From positions 6,930,001 through 6,994,000 of the forward strand of contig NC_004463.1 in the NCBI RefSeq assembly GCF_000011365.1: a DNA stretch of 64,000 bases, in the 5' to 3' direction. Shown here piece after piece: positions 18,395 to 27,938 of the stretch (positions are counted from its first letter, which is position 1; every line of letters starts with the position of its first letter). A program made the translations under genes and the position numbers. Under the pieces are notes generated by a model. That model saw nothing but the letters and a program-made list of their open reading frames with translations. It did not search any database and was not told the DNA's origin. This stretch comes from Bradyrhizobium diazoefficiens USDA 110 (GTDB lineage: Bacteria > Pseudomonadota > Alphaproteobacteria > Rhizobiales > Xanthobacteraceae).

Positions 18395-19669
18395 CTACTC
18401 GAGATATTTCGTTGCCAAGTTTCGATTTCGTTCAATCGCCCCGGCCCGCAACGAGCCAACGCACGGATCGGCGTTGACGGCACGCGAGTGCGTGACGGCG
18501 AGCAATGCAGCGACAATCGCGGAGCTATCGTGAGGAACGCATATTCCTTTTGCGGCCCCCTCCGGCGTGATGCCGACGCCGGGCTGCCTCTGCGTGCCAG
18601 AAACGAAAACCCAACGATCAGAGCTCGTCAAAACATCCGTAAGTTTGCTGGGAAGGTACGGGCTATCCTTAATGTCGGCTTCAACGATCAGATTAGCCAA
18701 TGCCCTGCTCGCGATGTACCTGCTAAACTTGTCGGGTAACGGCCCCAAAAGACACACCCCGTTCCCGAATTCACCGCTCTCAAGGCTTTGCTTTAGCTTC
18801 TGGCAAACGCTGCCGATGAACGTGAACGACATCCCGTGCGAGTGGATACACTGAGCCATCGCCTCTTTAAGCTGCGGCGAGAATCGTTCCTTGGACAAAT
18901 CACCAAGATGAACCACTGACGATCGGGCTCGCTCAACTACTTCTGTCGACGGAATGTCAATGAGTTCATCTGCGAGATGTGCCGCCACAGCCAACTTGCC
19001 GGAGTGGCGCTTGAGCTCGGGATAATGATCAAACATGAACTCTACAGCGGACGAATTCGTGTATATGACTCGATCGAAGTTCGAGTAGACTTGCGAGATC
19101 AACTTCCTGTTGTAGTTTCCTGCCAGAGGAAACGCATATCTGTTGTAAGGTGAAGGTAGACCCCGATATGGCCAGGGATCCGAGAAGAATGCGATTTTTC
19201 GAACCTCATCGAGGGATTCCAGTTGCAGTCCGAGCAGTGGTACAAAAAACGGCTGTGCGACGAATATCGCGAACTCGGGTTGGAATTCCGCCACCCGACG
19301 GCGAAGAGCGCCGATCAGCAGATTCGATTTTGGGTACATGAAGTTGCTGGCGAACTCCGTGGCAACTCTGTTGACGATCGTTGATCGAACCAGGTTCAGC
19401 CTTCGGACGATGTCTTGGATCGCACTTGAGGGAGGAAACCGCACCACTTCTATCTCATCGGGGAATTGGGAATGGTCCGGCCGCCCGCCCACCTCGGTAT
19501 CAAAGGAAAGAACGGACACAATGTTCCCATTGACGGCCGCAAGAGTTCTAGCCAACCGTCGGTTTTGAACAGCTCTGGCACTCATTCCGTAGAGGAATGG
19601 TCCGCAGACAATCAGGATTCTCAGAGTTCGCTCCTCGATATTGATTGAGGGGGCCGATCGAAACAACAT
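18395..19669 (-). CDS. Glycosyltransferase (GT-B fold, family 4-like)
   Basis: About 424 residues from the ATG at 19669, which lies 7 bases after the stop of the Wzz-like gene; the frame is open to 19714. The fold begins with LRILIVCGPFLYGMSARAVQNRRLA, an acceptor-side loop, and later has SVVHLGDLSKERFSP and SPYLPSKLTDVLTS, a divergent version of the donor-site helix. It is more distant from standard GT4 enzymes than the other two transferases here, so the call is less firm. Position between Wzz and WecB-WecC supports a role in assembling the repeat unit. Confidence 0.7.
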   Translation of the reverse strand: MLFRSAPSINIEERTLRILIVCGPFLYGMSARAVQNRRLARTLAAVNGNIVSVLSFDTEVGGRPDHSQFPDEIEVVRFPPSSAIQDIVRRLNLVRSTIVNRVATEFASNFMYPKSNLLIGALRRRVAEFQPEFAIFVAQPFFVPLLGLQLESLDEVRKIAFFSDPWPYRGLPSPYNRYAFPLAGNYNRKLISQVYSNFDRVIYTNSSAVEFMFDHYPELKRHSGKLAVAAHLADELIDIPSTEVVERARSSVVHLGDLSKERFSPQLKEAMAQCIHSHGMSFTFIGSVCQKLKQSLESGEFGNGVCLLGPLPDKFSRYIASRALANLIVEADIKDSPYLPSKLTDVLTSSDRWVFVSGTQRQPGVGITPEGAAKGICVPHDSSAIVAALLAVTHSRAVNADPCVGSLRAGAIERNRNLATKYLE

Positions 19670-19676
19670 TGCTCGA

Positions 19677-20837
19677 CTAGGCATCCGGGCCGCGTCTGAA
19701 ACCGCCCTGCACACCTAGTGCTCCAGGTTCGTCCCGCGCGTCTTGCCGTCGAAGCCGCGACAAGACAGCCGACGGATAGTTCTGACTGACCACAGCCGGT
19801 TGTGCCTGTTCACCAGCGATCCCAGATGGCATCCTGGTCGCGTCCCCGGCGACGAGGATGCCTCGAACAAATAGATCGCGCAGCATTCCGAGCGCGATGC
19901 CAAGAAACAGCCCTCCAACGATCGATATTCCAAAAACGATAAGCGGCTTCGGAGAGCTGGCTTCCAAGGGACGAGACGCCTCGATCAACAAATGCACTTC
20001 GGTATTGGAGGATTGCTGCTGTGCCTCCATGTAGCGGAGCATGCGGACAAAGTTCTCATAAGCCTTTGTGGAGATTTCCGCAGCAGCTTCCAGCTCGCGG
20101 AGATTACCCTGCGCATTAACCGAAGACTGCGACGAAGACTTACCTACGCCACCAGCTTGATGCTCCGCCACGGCGTTCTGGGCGGCTGACGCTTTGTTGC
20201 TTAGTTCGGCGATCCTATCCTTGACCCATTTTTCGTCGCCCAGGCCCGACTTGAATTTCGCCTCCATTTGAGCCGCAATATGCGTCTCCGCGATGGTGTT
20301 CAGAATCTTTGCAGCTCGCTGGGGATCTGCTGAGTCGAACGCAATCTCGACGATGTAGGTAAGACCGACACGCTTAGCCGAGAGCTTGCGGTCGAACGAC
20401 CGCAGAGCTCGGCGCATCACGTCAAATTCCGTTTCTGGCTCCATTAGCCCGAACAGTCGCAATACCGACTTGATTGCGCCGCGCAAGCCGCCGGATGTCG
20501 CGCCAAACTCCGCATCTTCCGCCAGACTTAGTTTCCTTATCACTGCGCGTGCGAGGCCCTCAGATTTTATGATGGCGATCTGACTTTCGACCATCGTTGA
20601 AGCAGACGCAGCGTCGATCGGAGGCGCTTTCGCATCTATGACGAGCTTCGAAGTGGCGGTGTAGGTCTGCGTTGCGGTGGCGAGGTAGAGAGTAGCACCG
20701 CCAACCGTAACCAAAAACGCCAGCGACATGATCGAGAGGTGCCGCCGTACGAAAGCCAAGGCGGCCGCCAGGGACTCGACTGGCGAACGGAATTCTTCCG
20801 AATCTGTCGAACCATCCGCTCTACGCATCTGTGCCAT
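19677..20837 (-). CDS. Wzz-like polysaccharide co-polymerase / chain-length determinant
   Basis: 386 residues with the two-helix PCP layout: one membrane segment at about residues 35-55 (LSIMSLAFLVTVGGATLYLA), a long periplasmic coiled-coil region (residues 60-280) and a second membrane segment near residue 300 (PKPLIVFGISIVGGLFLGIALG) with a short cytoplasmic tail. The pre-TM2 proline-rich element (SRPLEASSPKPLI) is typical. No Walker motifs follow TM2, so it lacks the fused tyrosine kinase found in BY-kinases. It would set chain length together with the polymerase and the OPX protein. Confidence 0.85.
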   Translation of the reverse strand: MAQMRRADGSTDSEEFRSPVESLAAALAFVRRHLSIMSLAFLVTVGGATLYLATATQTYTATSKLVIDAKAPPIDAASASTMVESQIAIIKSEGLARAVIRKLSLAEDAEFGATSGGLRGAIKSVLRLFGLMEPETEFDVMRRALRSFDRKLSAKRVGLTYIVEIAFDSADPQRAAKILNTIAETHIAAQMEAKFKSGLGDEKWVKDRIAELSNKASAAQNAVAEHQAGGVGKSSSQSSVNAQGNLRELEAAAEISTKAYENFVRMLRYMEAQQQSSNTEVHLLIEASRPLEASSPKPLIVFGISIVGGLFLGIALGMLRDLFVRGILVAGDATRMPSGIAGEQAQPAVVSQNYPSAVLSRLRRQDARDEPGALGVQGGFRRGPDA

Positions 20838-20959
20838 GTTCTCGTACCTGCGCTGCTAGACATTACCCAAGGCGAAACACCATCCGCGAGAAGAACGCAT
20901 GGCGGCGGGCAATTTGCACGCTCCGTGCGCTACACAATGCTGAAGGCCACTAGTGAAAG

Positions 20960-22447
20960 CTAGTATGCATTCCGATACACCTTTCTCGAGAACAGGGTCA
21001 GGATGACGATCTTGACGTCGAAGAGAAGCGACCAGTTGTCGATGTAGAAGAGATCGTGCTCAACACGCCGCCGCATCTTTTCAAGTGTGTCGATGTCGCC
21101 ACGATATCCATTGACCTGAGCCCAGCCGGTAATGCCGGGCTTGACGTTGTGACGACGGTAAAACGACGCAATGAGCCGGGCAAACGTCTCGTTCTGCGAA
21201 GTCGCGTGCGGACGGGGTCCAACGAGGGACATGTTGCCGATGAGCACGTTGAATAGCTGCGGAAGTTCGTCGAGATTGCTGCGGCGCAAGAAGCGGCCGA
21301 CTCGGGTTACACGTGGATCGTTTCTGACGGCAGGACTGAAATTGTCGCCATCTTCCATTACGACCATTGATCTGAATTTCAATACGCGAATGGGCTCATT
21401 GTTGTAGCCATGTCGCGTCTGGCGAAACAGCACCGGCCCGCGGGAATCCAGCTTGATCAGGATAGGAATGATAACGAAGAAGGGAATAGCCAAAACGAGT
21501 CCTGCGATAGAGGCCGCAATGTCGAACACTCGCTTGACTGCTCGGTTGAACTGAGTGAGGGGACACTGGAATATCCGCATCGTCACCATGTTGCCGAATT
21601 GGGTGATCCGCGACATGGCGATTAGATCGATAGCGCCGACCGGGACGACGTGAACGTCGACCGGCAGCTCGGATAGAGCCCCAGCCAGCGCAAGGGCAGC
21701 CGGGACATCGGACTCCGAACTTAGAATGACAATGTCGTCCGCTCCGAGAGGTCGGCAGTCCGCGACCAGTTGGTGCGCCTGAGGAAGAGCTCCGCCGGCG
21801 GACACCATTGCCGAAGAACTCGGGCCAGCCGTCGGGAATTCAAACGAACGAATTGTCCTAATTCCGCTGACGAACACGCGAGCAGAGAACTCCGAACAGT
21901 GAGACCGGTCTCCGATAAGAATGACGCGCCTGGCATCGATCAGCCCGGATGCAATGGCCGGCTGCAAAAGAGAGAACAACACTGTCCGCGTGCAGAGTAC
22001 TGCAAGAAGAACGCTTGCCGCCTGGGCTATGACGGTGGCTCGCGAAAAGCCGTCCGAGATCTTGAGAAGAAATATAGTCGAAATGAAAAAGGAGAATACG
22101 AAGAAGACGGAGCTAGCGCCGCTCCATAGGAACACGTGCCGGGTCTGCGTCTGGATCCGCGAATATTGGCGCAGCCCTACGGAAACGAGCAGCTGCAACG
22201 TAGAAATGAAGATTGATTGCTGGATGTACTTGGAAGCATCCGGAGGGTCGAGCAGGACCAGCCGATGATAGAGAACAGCCGCGGAATAGGCGGCAATAGC
22301 TACGAGTACAAGTTCAGCACTTGCCGCCAATACGAGTAAGGCAACCAGGCGGTTCTTACCGGTGCCCGCTGCAACTGCCCTGCTTCCGGCGACAAAATGC
22401 GCTTGGCGCTTCGCTGGAGCAGGCGAATTGAAAAACGCGTAACTCAC
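20960..22447 (-). CDS. Undecaprenyl-phosphate sugar phosphotransferase (WcaJ/ExoY-type)
   Basis: 495 residues from a GTG at 22447. GGGAG at 22454-22458 lies 6 bases upstream, and the open frame before it (to 22864) is Arg-rich and unlike the family. Four or five N-terminal membrane helices are followed by a CoA-binding-like domain and the C-terminal catalytic bacterial sugar transferase domain. That domain shows [18 protein letters not shown], then [23 protein letters not shown] and the ending [13 protein letters not shown] tail. It transfers a sugar-1-phosphate (glucose or galactose type) to undecaprenyl phosphate and starts each EPS repeat in the inner membrane. Confidence 0.92.
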   Translation of the reverse strand: MSYAFFNSPAPAKRQAHFVAGSRAVAAGTGKNRLVALLVLAASAELVLVAIAAYSAAVLYHRLVLLDPPDASKYIQQSIFISTLQLLVSVGLRQYSRIQTQTRHVFLWSGASSVFFVFSFFISTIFLLKISDGFSRATVIAQAASVLLAVLCTRTVLFSLLQPAIASGLIDARRVILIGDRSHCSEFSARVFVSGIRTIRSFEFPTAGPSSSAMVSAGGALPQAHQLVADCRPLGADDIVILSSESDVPAALALAGALSELPVDVHVVPVGAIDLIAMSRITQFGNMVTMRIFQCPLTQFNRAVKRVFDIAASIAGLVLAIPFFVIIPILIKLDSRGPVLFRQTRHGYNNEPIRVLKFRSMVVMEDGDNFSPAVRNDPRVTRVGRFLRRSNLDELPQLFNVLIGNMSLVGPRPHATSQNETFARLIASFYRRHNVKPGITGWAQVNGYRGDIDTLEKMRRRVEHDLFYIDNWSLLFDVKIVILTLFSRKVYRNAY

Positions 22448-22753
22448 CTGCAACTCCCAGTCCGCCGACCGGTAAAAACAGTAGCATTCGATTACAGGCC
22501 GGCGTTGGCAATAAGTGGGTAGAGTGGAGTAACCACGATGGTCGATTGAGCGGGGGCGGCGCGGGACTAAATTGTGCGGACAGATCAATCCAAGACGAGG
22601 CAATGAGCGGCCCAGCGCACCGAGGAAACGAGCGTCAGTTTCCAGACCGCCCTTTGAAGCGATTGCCCCGACGGTGGTGGTGCCGCGTCGTCGCCATAGA
22701 TCGATTTGAACGACCTCGTTGGATGACCACGTCCGTATGGAGAGTTTGCTGCC
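22448..22753. promoter_or_regulatory. Divergent intergenic region between the initiating transferase and the export gene
   Basis: 306 bases separate the GTG of the leftward transferase gene from the ATG of the rightward export gene. Both EPS blocks start here, so promoters for both directions should lie in it. Long Arg-rich frames cross the region but none has family character. No consensus -35/-10 pair or clear operator was identified by eye. Confidence 0.45.
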
Positions 22754-24202
22754 ATGCCGAGCTCCACACCGCGCAATCGTTTCAGTGACGCAATGTTTAG
22801 CAGGAGGCGCAATCAATGCATCAGATGGAGCCTGATCGCGGCCAGTCTGATGTTTTCGGCTCATGCGAAGGCCGAGTATCGAGTGAGCGTTGGAGATGTC
22901 CTTGAGGTTACGGTCGCGGGCGTCCCCGAGCTACGACATCGGGCTCCTGTCCAGATGGATGGCAATATTTCCTTGCCGCTGGTCGGGCTGCTCCAAGTAG
23001 CGGGCCTCCCCGTGCAGCAGATTCGAGCCAAGATCGGCGCTGCACTGACAAGCAAGGTCTTTCGACAGAGGACACCAGATGGCCGCGAGGTTATCGTCGT
23101 CATAGACGGAGACGGGATCACGACGTCGGTCGCCGAGTATAGGCCGGTTTACATAAACGGAGACATTTCGAAGCCGGGGGAATACACCTATCGACCGTCC
23201 ATGACTGCGCGCCAGCTTGTCGCCATCGCGGGCGGCTACGACATCATGCGCATCAAGATGAACAACCCCTATCTCGAGTCAGCCGACCTGCGAAGCGAAT
23301 ATGGATCCCTTTGGACCGAGTTCGCCAAGGAACAGGCGCATATGTGGCGCATCAAGAGCGAACTCGGAGAGGCCACTCAGCTTAGCCCGGGCGCACTGAC
23401 GGACGTTCCCGTGGCTCGGTCGGCGATCTCAGAAATCGTACACGCAGAAACGGAATACCTTAAGATCAAGGAGAATGATCATCAGCAGGAGAGGTCGTAT
23501 CTCGAGCGGGGAGTCCGACAAGGAGACGAGGAGGTACGCGTACTGTCTGAGCAACAGAAGAGAGAGGAAGAGGGATTTCAGTCAGACCTGGAAGAGCTGC
23601 AAAAGGCGCAGGATTTATTCGCCAGGGGAAACTTGACCAGCCCTCGCGTTACAGATGCGCGTCGCGCGGTGTTGTTGTCCTCAACCAGGAAGCTGCAGAC
23701 TTCCGCGCAACTGATGCAGGTCAAGAAGCAGCAGGACGAACTCGTCAGAAAGCTGACAAAGCTCGATGATCAACGGCGCCTCGACCTATTCCGCGAGCTA
23801 CAGAACGCGAGCTTGAAGCTCAACCAAATTCGCGAGAGGCTACAGAGCGTCGGTGAGAAGCTTCAGTATACTGCAATGGTTCGAACCCAGCTCGCTGGAG
23901 GAGGCGGCAGCAAGCCGGGCATCGCCATCATCCGGAAAGGCGAAGGAGGGCCGGAACGGATTACTGCGAACGAAGACACCGAGTTGCAGCCCGGTGATGC
24001 CATAGAGGTCACCCTGCGTTACGAGGATGGTCTTGAGGCCCCTCCCCGAAAGAAGCTAAGCAATTTAAACACCCCAGCGGCGACGGGCCGCATCGACGTG
24101 CCAGCAGCTGAATCGTTGCGACCGGCAGCAGATGATGAGGCCACGCGCGGCGTGACCCCGCACCGTAACACGGGCGACGCGCTCTCGTTCCAGCGGAAAT
24201 GA
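22754..24202 (+). CDS. Polysaccharide export protein, ExoF/Wza-like (OPX)
   Basis: 482 residues. A signal peptide (residues 20-40, WSLIAASLMFSAHAKA) precedes the polysaccharide-export domain (YRVSVGDVLEVTVAGVPEL...GNISLPLVGLLQVAGL), followed by a SLBB domain (PVYINGDISKPGEYTYRP, AIAGGY). A long charged coiled coil follows (residues about 210-390). This order is that of ExoF-type proteins of rhizobia rather than short Wza. No lipobox Cys is seen. The ATG has GGAGAG about 8 bases upstream. It should work with the Wzz-like protein to carry the polymer across the periplasm and outer membrane. Confidence 0.85.
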   Translation: MPSSTPRNRFSDAMFSRRRNQCIRWSLIAASLMFSAHAKAEYRVSVGDVLEVTVAGVPELRHRAPVQMDGNISLPLVGLLQVAGLPVQQIRAKIGAALTSKVFRQRTPDGREVIVVIDGDGITTSVAEYRPVYINGDISKPGEYTYRPSMTARQLVAIAGGYDIMRIKMNNPYLESADLRSEYGSLWTEFAKEQAHMWRIKSELGEATQLSPGALTDVPVARSAISEIVHAETEYLKIKENDHQQERSYLERGVRQGDEEVRVLSEQQKREEEGFQSDLEELQKAQDLFARGNLTSPRVTDARRAVLLSSTRKLQTSAQLMQVKKQQDELVRKLTKLDDQRRLDLFRELQNASLKLNQIRERLQSVGEKLQYTAMVRTQLAGGGGSKPGIAIIRKGEGGPERITANEDTELQPGDAIEVTLRYEDGLEAPPRKKLSNLNTPAATGRIDVPAAESLRPAADDEATRGVTPHRNTGDALSFQRK

Positions 24203-24522
24203 AACTAGTCAGCCTGCATCGGTAGGCCACGGGATTGGAAGAGCTCCCTTACTGACCGCCTCGAAACTGTCGCGGGTCAAGCGCGACGCCTCGCAGATGC
24301 AGACCGCGCTTCGACGGCCCGCAATTTGGCAGCGATTTGGATCATGCCGCCGCCGCGATACCAGCGGGATAAACCCGATGCCGGCGATCGTCGTTCAGGG
24401 CGATATGCCTGAATGCCCATCAGAGGTAGTTCTTAAAGCCCAAAATCGCCGCTCCCGGCGGCGCGACTTGCCAGTAGAGTAGTGTCCACGGTGCACGGAG
24501 GCCGGTTGAGCGAAAGCGAAAG
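24203..24522. other. Intergenic region before galE, with one copy of a short repeat
   Basis: About 320 bases without a convincing gene. At 24416-24440 it carries CCCATCAGAGGTAG followed by CCCAAAATC ten to eleven bases later. The same two blocks recur after galE at 25680-25713. The end of the region (GAAAGG at about 24516-24522) forms the ribosome binding site of galE. Confidence 0.4.
24416..24450. repeat. Short dispersed repeat, copy A
   Basis: The 14-base block CCCATCAGAGGTAG is followed 10 bases later by CCCAAAATC. Copy B lies at 25680-25714 in the same orientation, so the two bracket galE. The bases between the blocks differ. Origin unknown; it may be a remnant of a short interspersed element. 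Confidence 0.4.
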
Positions 24523-25590
24523 GTGTCCGAAATGATCTTGGTGACCGGAGGTGCCGGCTACATCGGGTCGCACGTCTGTATCGCATTGCTGGACGCCGGG
24601 TTCGACGTCGTCGTCGTCGATAATCTTTCCAACAGCAACAAGGCCTCGCTTGAGCGCGTCCAATCCATCTGCGGGCGATCGCTCGTCTTTCGGCATGCAG
24701 ATATCCGGAATGAAGAGCTGATCTACGACATGCTTCGTACCTGCGGAGTGACTGCGGTCATTCACCTCGCAGGACTGAAGGCGGTGGGCGATTCCAATGT
24801 ACGGCCCATGATGTATTACGAGAACAACGTCCTGGGAACGATGCGCCTGCTGTCGGCCATGGAGAGGGCGAATGTAACGACGCTCGTCTTCAGCTCGTCG
24901 GCGACCGTCTACGGGATGCCTCAATACCTGCCGCTTGACGAGAAGCATCCCCTCGGTCCGACCAATCCGTACGGCCGCACAAAGCTCGTCATCGAAGAGA
25001 TGCTGAAGGATCTCTGCAGGTCCCACGACGGTTGGCGGATCGGCAATCTTCGCTACTTCAATCCGGTTGGCGCGCACGAAAGCGGGCTCGTCGGGGAAGA
25101 CCCGCTGGGCGTTCCCAGCAACCTGGTGCCGTTCGTGGCGCAGGTGGCGATTGGACGGCGGGAGAAGCTGCGGATCTGGGGAAACGACTATGACACGCCG
25201 GATGGCACCGGAATCCGCGACTTCATTCACGTGGTCGATCTCGCATCCGGGCATTTGAGTGCCTTGCGCCAGCTCAGGCAACCCGGTCTAATCACGGTCA
25301 ATCTTGGAACGGGCAACGGCAGCAGCGTTCTGGACATCGTCCGCACGTTTGAATCGGTGAGCGGACGATCAATCCCCTATGAAATCGGGGAGCGCCGGGC
25401 CGGTGATGTCGCCGCCTGCTATGCCGACCCGACCGTTGCGAAGGACGCGTTGGGCTGGGCATCGACGCGATCGTTGGAGCAGATGTGTGCGGACCATTGG
25501 CGGTGGCAATTGCAGAACCCCAACGGCTATCAGGGCGGCGAGCTTCCGAGGGCGCGGGAGCGGTCCAGGCATCTCCGTCGTCATGCCTGA
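24523..25590 (+). CDS. galE: UDP-glucose 4-epimerase
   Basis: About 352-355 residues, full length. The NAD-binding motif is VTGGAGYIGSH at the N-terminus, the active-site Tyr-Lys is in NPYGRTKLVIE with the Ser of FSSSATVYG, and DFIHVVDLA is the typical substrate-region motif. It interconverts UDP-glucose and UDP-galactose, providing UDP-galactose for the EPS. Either the GTG at 24523 or the ATG at 24532 can start it. The ATG opens onto ILVTGGAG and has GAAAGG about 8 bases upstream, so it is favoured. It follows the export gene in the same direction but with a 320-base gap. Confidence 0.93.
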   Translation: MSEMILVTGGAGYIGSHVCIALLDAGFDVVVVDNLSNSNKASLERVQSICGRSLVFRHADIRNEELIYDMLRTCGVTAVIHLAGLKAVGDSNVRPMMYYENNVLGTMRLLSAMERANVTTLVFSSSATVYGMPQYLPLDEKHPLGPTNPYGRTKLVIEEMLKDLCRSHDGWRIGNLRYFNPVGAHESGLVGEDPLGVPSNLVPFVAQVAIGRREKLRIWGNDYDTPDGTGIRDFIHVVDLASGHLSALRQLRQPGLITVNLGTGNGSSVLDIVRTFESVSGRSIPYEIGERRAGDVAACYADPTVAKDALGWASTRSLEQMCADHWRWQLQNPNGYQGGELPRARERSRHLRRHA

Positions 25591-25679
25591 GCGTGCGCGC
25601 CCGAGGTGTTGGAACGTACACCGGAGGGTCTGACCGCATGAGTGGAGCTCGGATCGAGGCGCTGCAGCGTGCGCGCCGC

Positions 25680-25714
25680 CCCATCAGAGGTAGCTCGAAA
25701 TGACCCAAAATCTC
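25680..25714. repeat. Short dispersed repeat, copy B
   Basis: Second copy of CCCATCAGAGGTAG...CCCAAAATC, just downstream of galE and 50 bases upstream of the next small gene. It matches copy A at 24416 in both conserved blocks. Confidence 0.4.
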
Positions 25715-25767
25715 CTCACCGCAGAACGAGCCTGCAGGTAAGATGCAGTCGCGCGTGGGGATTTGCG

Positions 25768-25983
25768 ATGCCACACTATCGTGCGTACGTTCTGGACGAA
25801 CACGGCCAATTGGGTAGCGTGGTCAACCTTCACTGCCCTGACGACGCGTCCGCAACCAAGCGGGCCGGGCGGTTGGCGGATGGTCGCGAGGTTCAGCTTT
25901 GGCGACTGGTTGCCGAGCTCAAATTCGACGAACCGCAGCACCGTTCCAGGCGGCGGCGGAGTGTCCGCGCGCCAATGCACTGA
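25768..25983 (+). CDS. Small conserved hypothetical protein (71 residues)
   Basis: MPHYRAYVLDEHGQLGSVVN begins a 71-residue protein of a type very common in Bradyrhizobium (MPHYRAYxLDxxGxIxxAxxLxCxDDxxAxxxAxxL...V.LW). Those proteins are cytoplasmic and of unknown function. The family part (residues 1-50, through VQLWRLV) is intact. The C-terminal Arg-rich tail (RSRRRRSVRAPMH) is unusual and may come from a frameshift or a lost stop. The larger open frame starting at 25642 is not needed. Confidence 0.7.
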   Translation: MPHYRAYVLDEHGQLGSVVNLHCPDDASATKRAGRLADGREVQLWRLVAELKFDEPQHRSRRRRSVRAPMH

Positions 25984-26627
25984 GCTGAATTGAGCGTTGC
26001 ACGTTCGCCTCGGTCATCCCCACCGACAATTTCCATTGCGGTTCGACTGCGAACTTCGCGCCGGTACGCGCTTCCGTCGAGAGCGACCTGCCCGGGATGA
26101 GGAAGCGGCCGATGGGGCCGGCGCTGGCGGTAGAATCGAGGAGGGTGGAGCAATAGATCAACTACGCGGCGCCCCCACGGATGCGCATCGGCCTGCCTGC
26201 GCGCCATTGCGCTGACCTCGTGTGTCGAAGCGGCCGTATAGGCAATTCGCGGACGTCCCGCAGAAATCGTGCAGGAGCAGCCCGAATGCCCTGCTTCCGA
26301 TGATCAATCCCTCACCCGCAGATAACTCACCCAGGCCCACGAAGTCGGTAGACTCGGCGTCACAAGGCTATCACGCGCGGTTTCATCATCCTTGGCCTGC
26401 GACGGCCGCCCGCGCATCACCGACTTAGCGCGTCGCGCCCCCTGCCGGAGTCCCAGGACTTCGCTTCCATGTAACTATCTCCTCGGCGAAGGCGGCAGAA
26501 ACAGCGGTAACACCGCCTCACTGTCGCGGGGGCTGACGTGCGCCGTTGCGGCTCACGGCGCTTTAACGATTCCGCGCGTGGTACGTGATGCGCAAGAAGC
26601 TCTGGGTGAGGCAAATCAGTCTGCTCA
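25984..26627. other. Region with no recognised gene
   Basis: About 640 bases. Several short frames are open on both strands, the best of them leftward at 25919-26161 (80 codons, with LDSTASAGPIGRFLIPG), but none belongs to a family I recognise. Composition is similar to the surroundings. It may hold decayed sequence. Confidence 0.4.
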
Positions 26628-27005
26628 TTAAGGACGTTCGCGTGTCAACGGATCGGGATCTTCGTCAACATGCGCCATCATCCGGGCGGCCGCGGCGGAC
26701 AGCGCGAAGCCGACGCACGCCGAGAGCGCATCGACCACAAAATCCTCAAGCCTCGCATGCCGTCCCGGCGCCCATAGTTGCATAATCTCAAGCAGGCCGA
26801 TCAGGACAACGGCGATCGCTGAAACAGTCCAGCGCCGCTGCGGATAGGCTAGGGCAAAGAGAATCCCGACCAGAAGAAAGGCGAGCGCGTGATCGCCTTG
26901 CTGCCCGAGAACAGGGTGAGGCCGAACGCCCTCAGGTCCAAGCGTTACGAAAGTGACGATGGCCGTGAGCAGCCACGCAACAAGCCGAAGAGCGGTACGA
27001 ACCAT
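26628..27005 (-). CDS. VanZ-like membrane protein
   Basis: 125 residues with four predicted helices: residues 5-25, 40-55, 60-77 and about 90-110. The element GLLEIMQLWAPGRHARLEDFVVDALSA is the conserved VanZ-family signature (E-x2-Q-x4-R-x2-x2-D-x3-N/D-x2-G), though the usual final N-x2-G is D-A-L-S here. The family is widespread in cell-envelope and EPS contexts and has no established biochemical role outside teicoplanin resistance. It stands alone, facing left. Confidence 0.8.
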   Translation of the reverse strand: MVRTALRLVAWLLTAIVTFVTLGPEGVRPHPVLGQQGDHALAFLLVGILFALAYPQRRWTVSAIAVVLIGLLEIMQLWAPGRHARLEDFVVDALSACVGFALSAAAARMMAHVDEDPDPLTRERP

Positions 27006-27325
27006 TAAAGCGCCCCGATTGGAAGCCCCAGCCGGGGCCCTTCATTTCCGAGACTCGATATCAAGAGCATGATCCCTCCACCCACCGCAAACGGCAACTT
27101 CAATACTCATAACGATTCAGCGAATATTCTTCGTACGCCGCGTGCAGAACATCATTGGACGCTCGACGTATATTTTCAAATAGCGCTTGGCACAGGCTGC
27201 CATGCATAGGGAGTACCCACCCATGGTAGTTGTTCTGACGGCTCCCTCTTGGCAACAATAGCTGGTTTCCTCAGGGTCAAGGGCAATGCAATGGCGACCC
27301 AGGAAGACGCTACTCGGAGGCCAGC
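27006..27325. other. Intergenic region, mostly featureless
   Basis: About 320 bases between the divergent VanZ-like gene and the next small gene. GCCCC-AGCC-GGGGC at about 27023-27036 forms a short hairpin. The stretch to 27200 is comparatively A/T-rich and could hold promoters. No ORF is convincing. Confidence 0.35.
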
Positions 27326-27547
27326 TTGTCGATTAGCCGCACGCAGACCATTGAATGGGACGGCAAAGCCCTGAGCGGTTGGGTAGATCTCGGCGGAACG
27401 CCGACGAAAGTCTCGGCAGACCGGGAAACAATCCATACCCATGCGCCTGGCTTTAGTGACGCACTCAACCGCGAAATCGACCGGCATCGGGATGAGATTT
27501 TCGAGAAGCTGCTCCCGTTCTTCAAGCAGCAGAAACGAGAGTTCTAG
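27326..27547 (+). CDS. Small hypothetical protein (73 residues)
   Basis: A TTG-started gene with a very good ribosome binding site: CGGAGG at 27315-27320, 5 bases upstream. The protein (SISRTQTIEWDGKALSGWVD...HAPGFSDALNREIDRHRDEI) has a short beta-rich start and a charged C-terminal helix ending KLLPFFKQQKREF. It looks like a genuine cytoplasmic protein, but I cannot assign a family. It may resemble small stress-regulated proteins of Rhizobiales. Confidence 0.55.
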   Translation: MSISRTQTIEWDGKALSGWVDLGGTPTKVSADRETIHTHAPGFSDALNREIDRHRDEIFEKLLPFFKQQKREF

Positions 27548-27575
27548 CGCGGTTGATTGTGGTTGCACGTAGGAA

Positions 27576-27932
27576 TTGTCGACGCGTTTGCTTCGGCCGA
27601 AGGCTGTAGCAACCAGCAGTGCTTGCCCGCGCCCCTATCCGGTCGCGATAGAGGCAGGCCCGGAATGGGCGGTCCCAGGCTCGAGCTCACTGGAGCCGCT
27701 CATTGGCGAAGACGGCGGGCCCGCCACCGTTCGTTGGCGATCAGTTCCATTCGCGAAACACAGATACACGGGAGAGGCCTTTGAACAATTCACGGCTTCG
27801 ATGATCGGGCACAATCTGTGGCCTAACCCGAAAGTGGTGGGGAGGGTCCTCCATCCGAGCTATATGATTCGCGTAAGGATGCTGGGCATAATGATGCATC
27901 AGGGGGAAATCGTACCGCCACGCGACAGGTGA
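27576..27932 (+). CDS. Doubtful ORF, 118 codons
   Basis: An open frame from a TTG codon with no evident ribosome binding site. The part after residue 55 (RWRSVPFAKHRYTGEAFEQF...) reads like a plausible protein, while the first 40 residues are low-complexity. No family is recognised. It ends 6 bases before the ATG of the coiled-coil gene. It may be the decayed end of a gene. Confidence 0.25.
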   Translation: MSTRLLRPKAVATSSACPRPYPVAIEAGPEWAVPGSSSLEPLIGEDGGPATVRWRSVPFAKHRYTGEAFEQFTASMIGHNLWPNPKVVGRVLHPSYMIRVRMLGIMMHQGEIVPPRDR

Positions 27933-27938
27933 TTGCAG

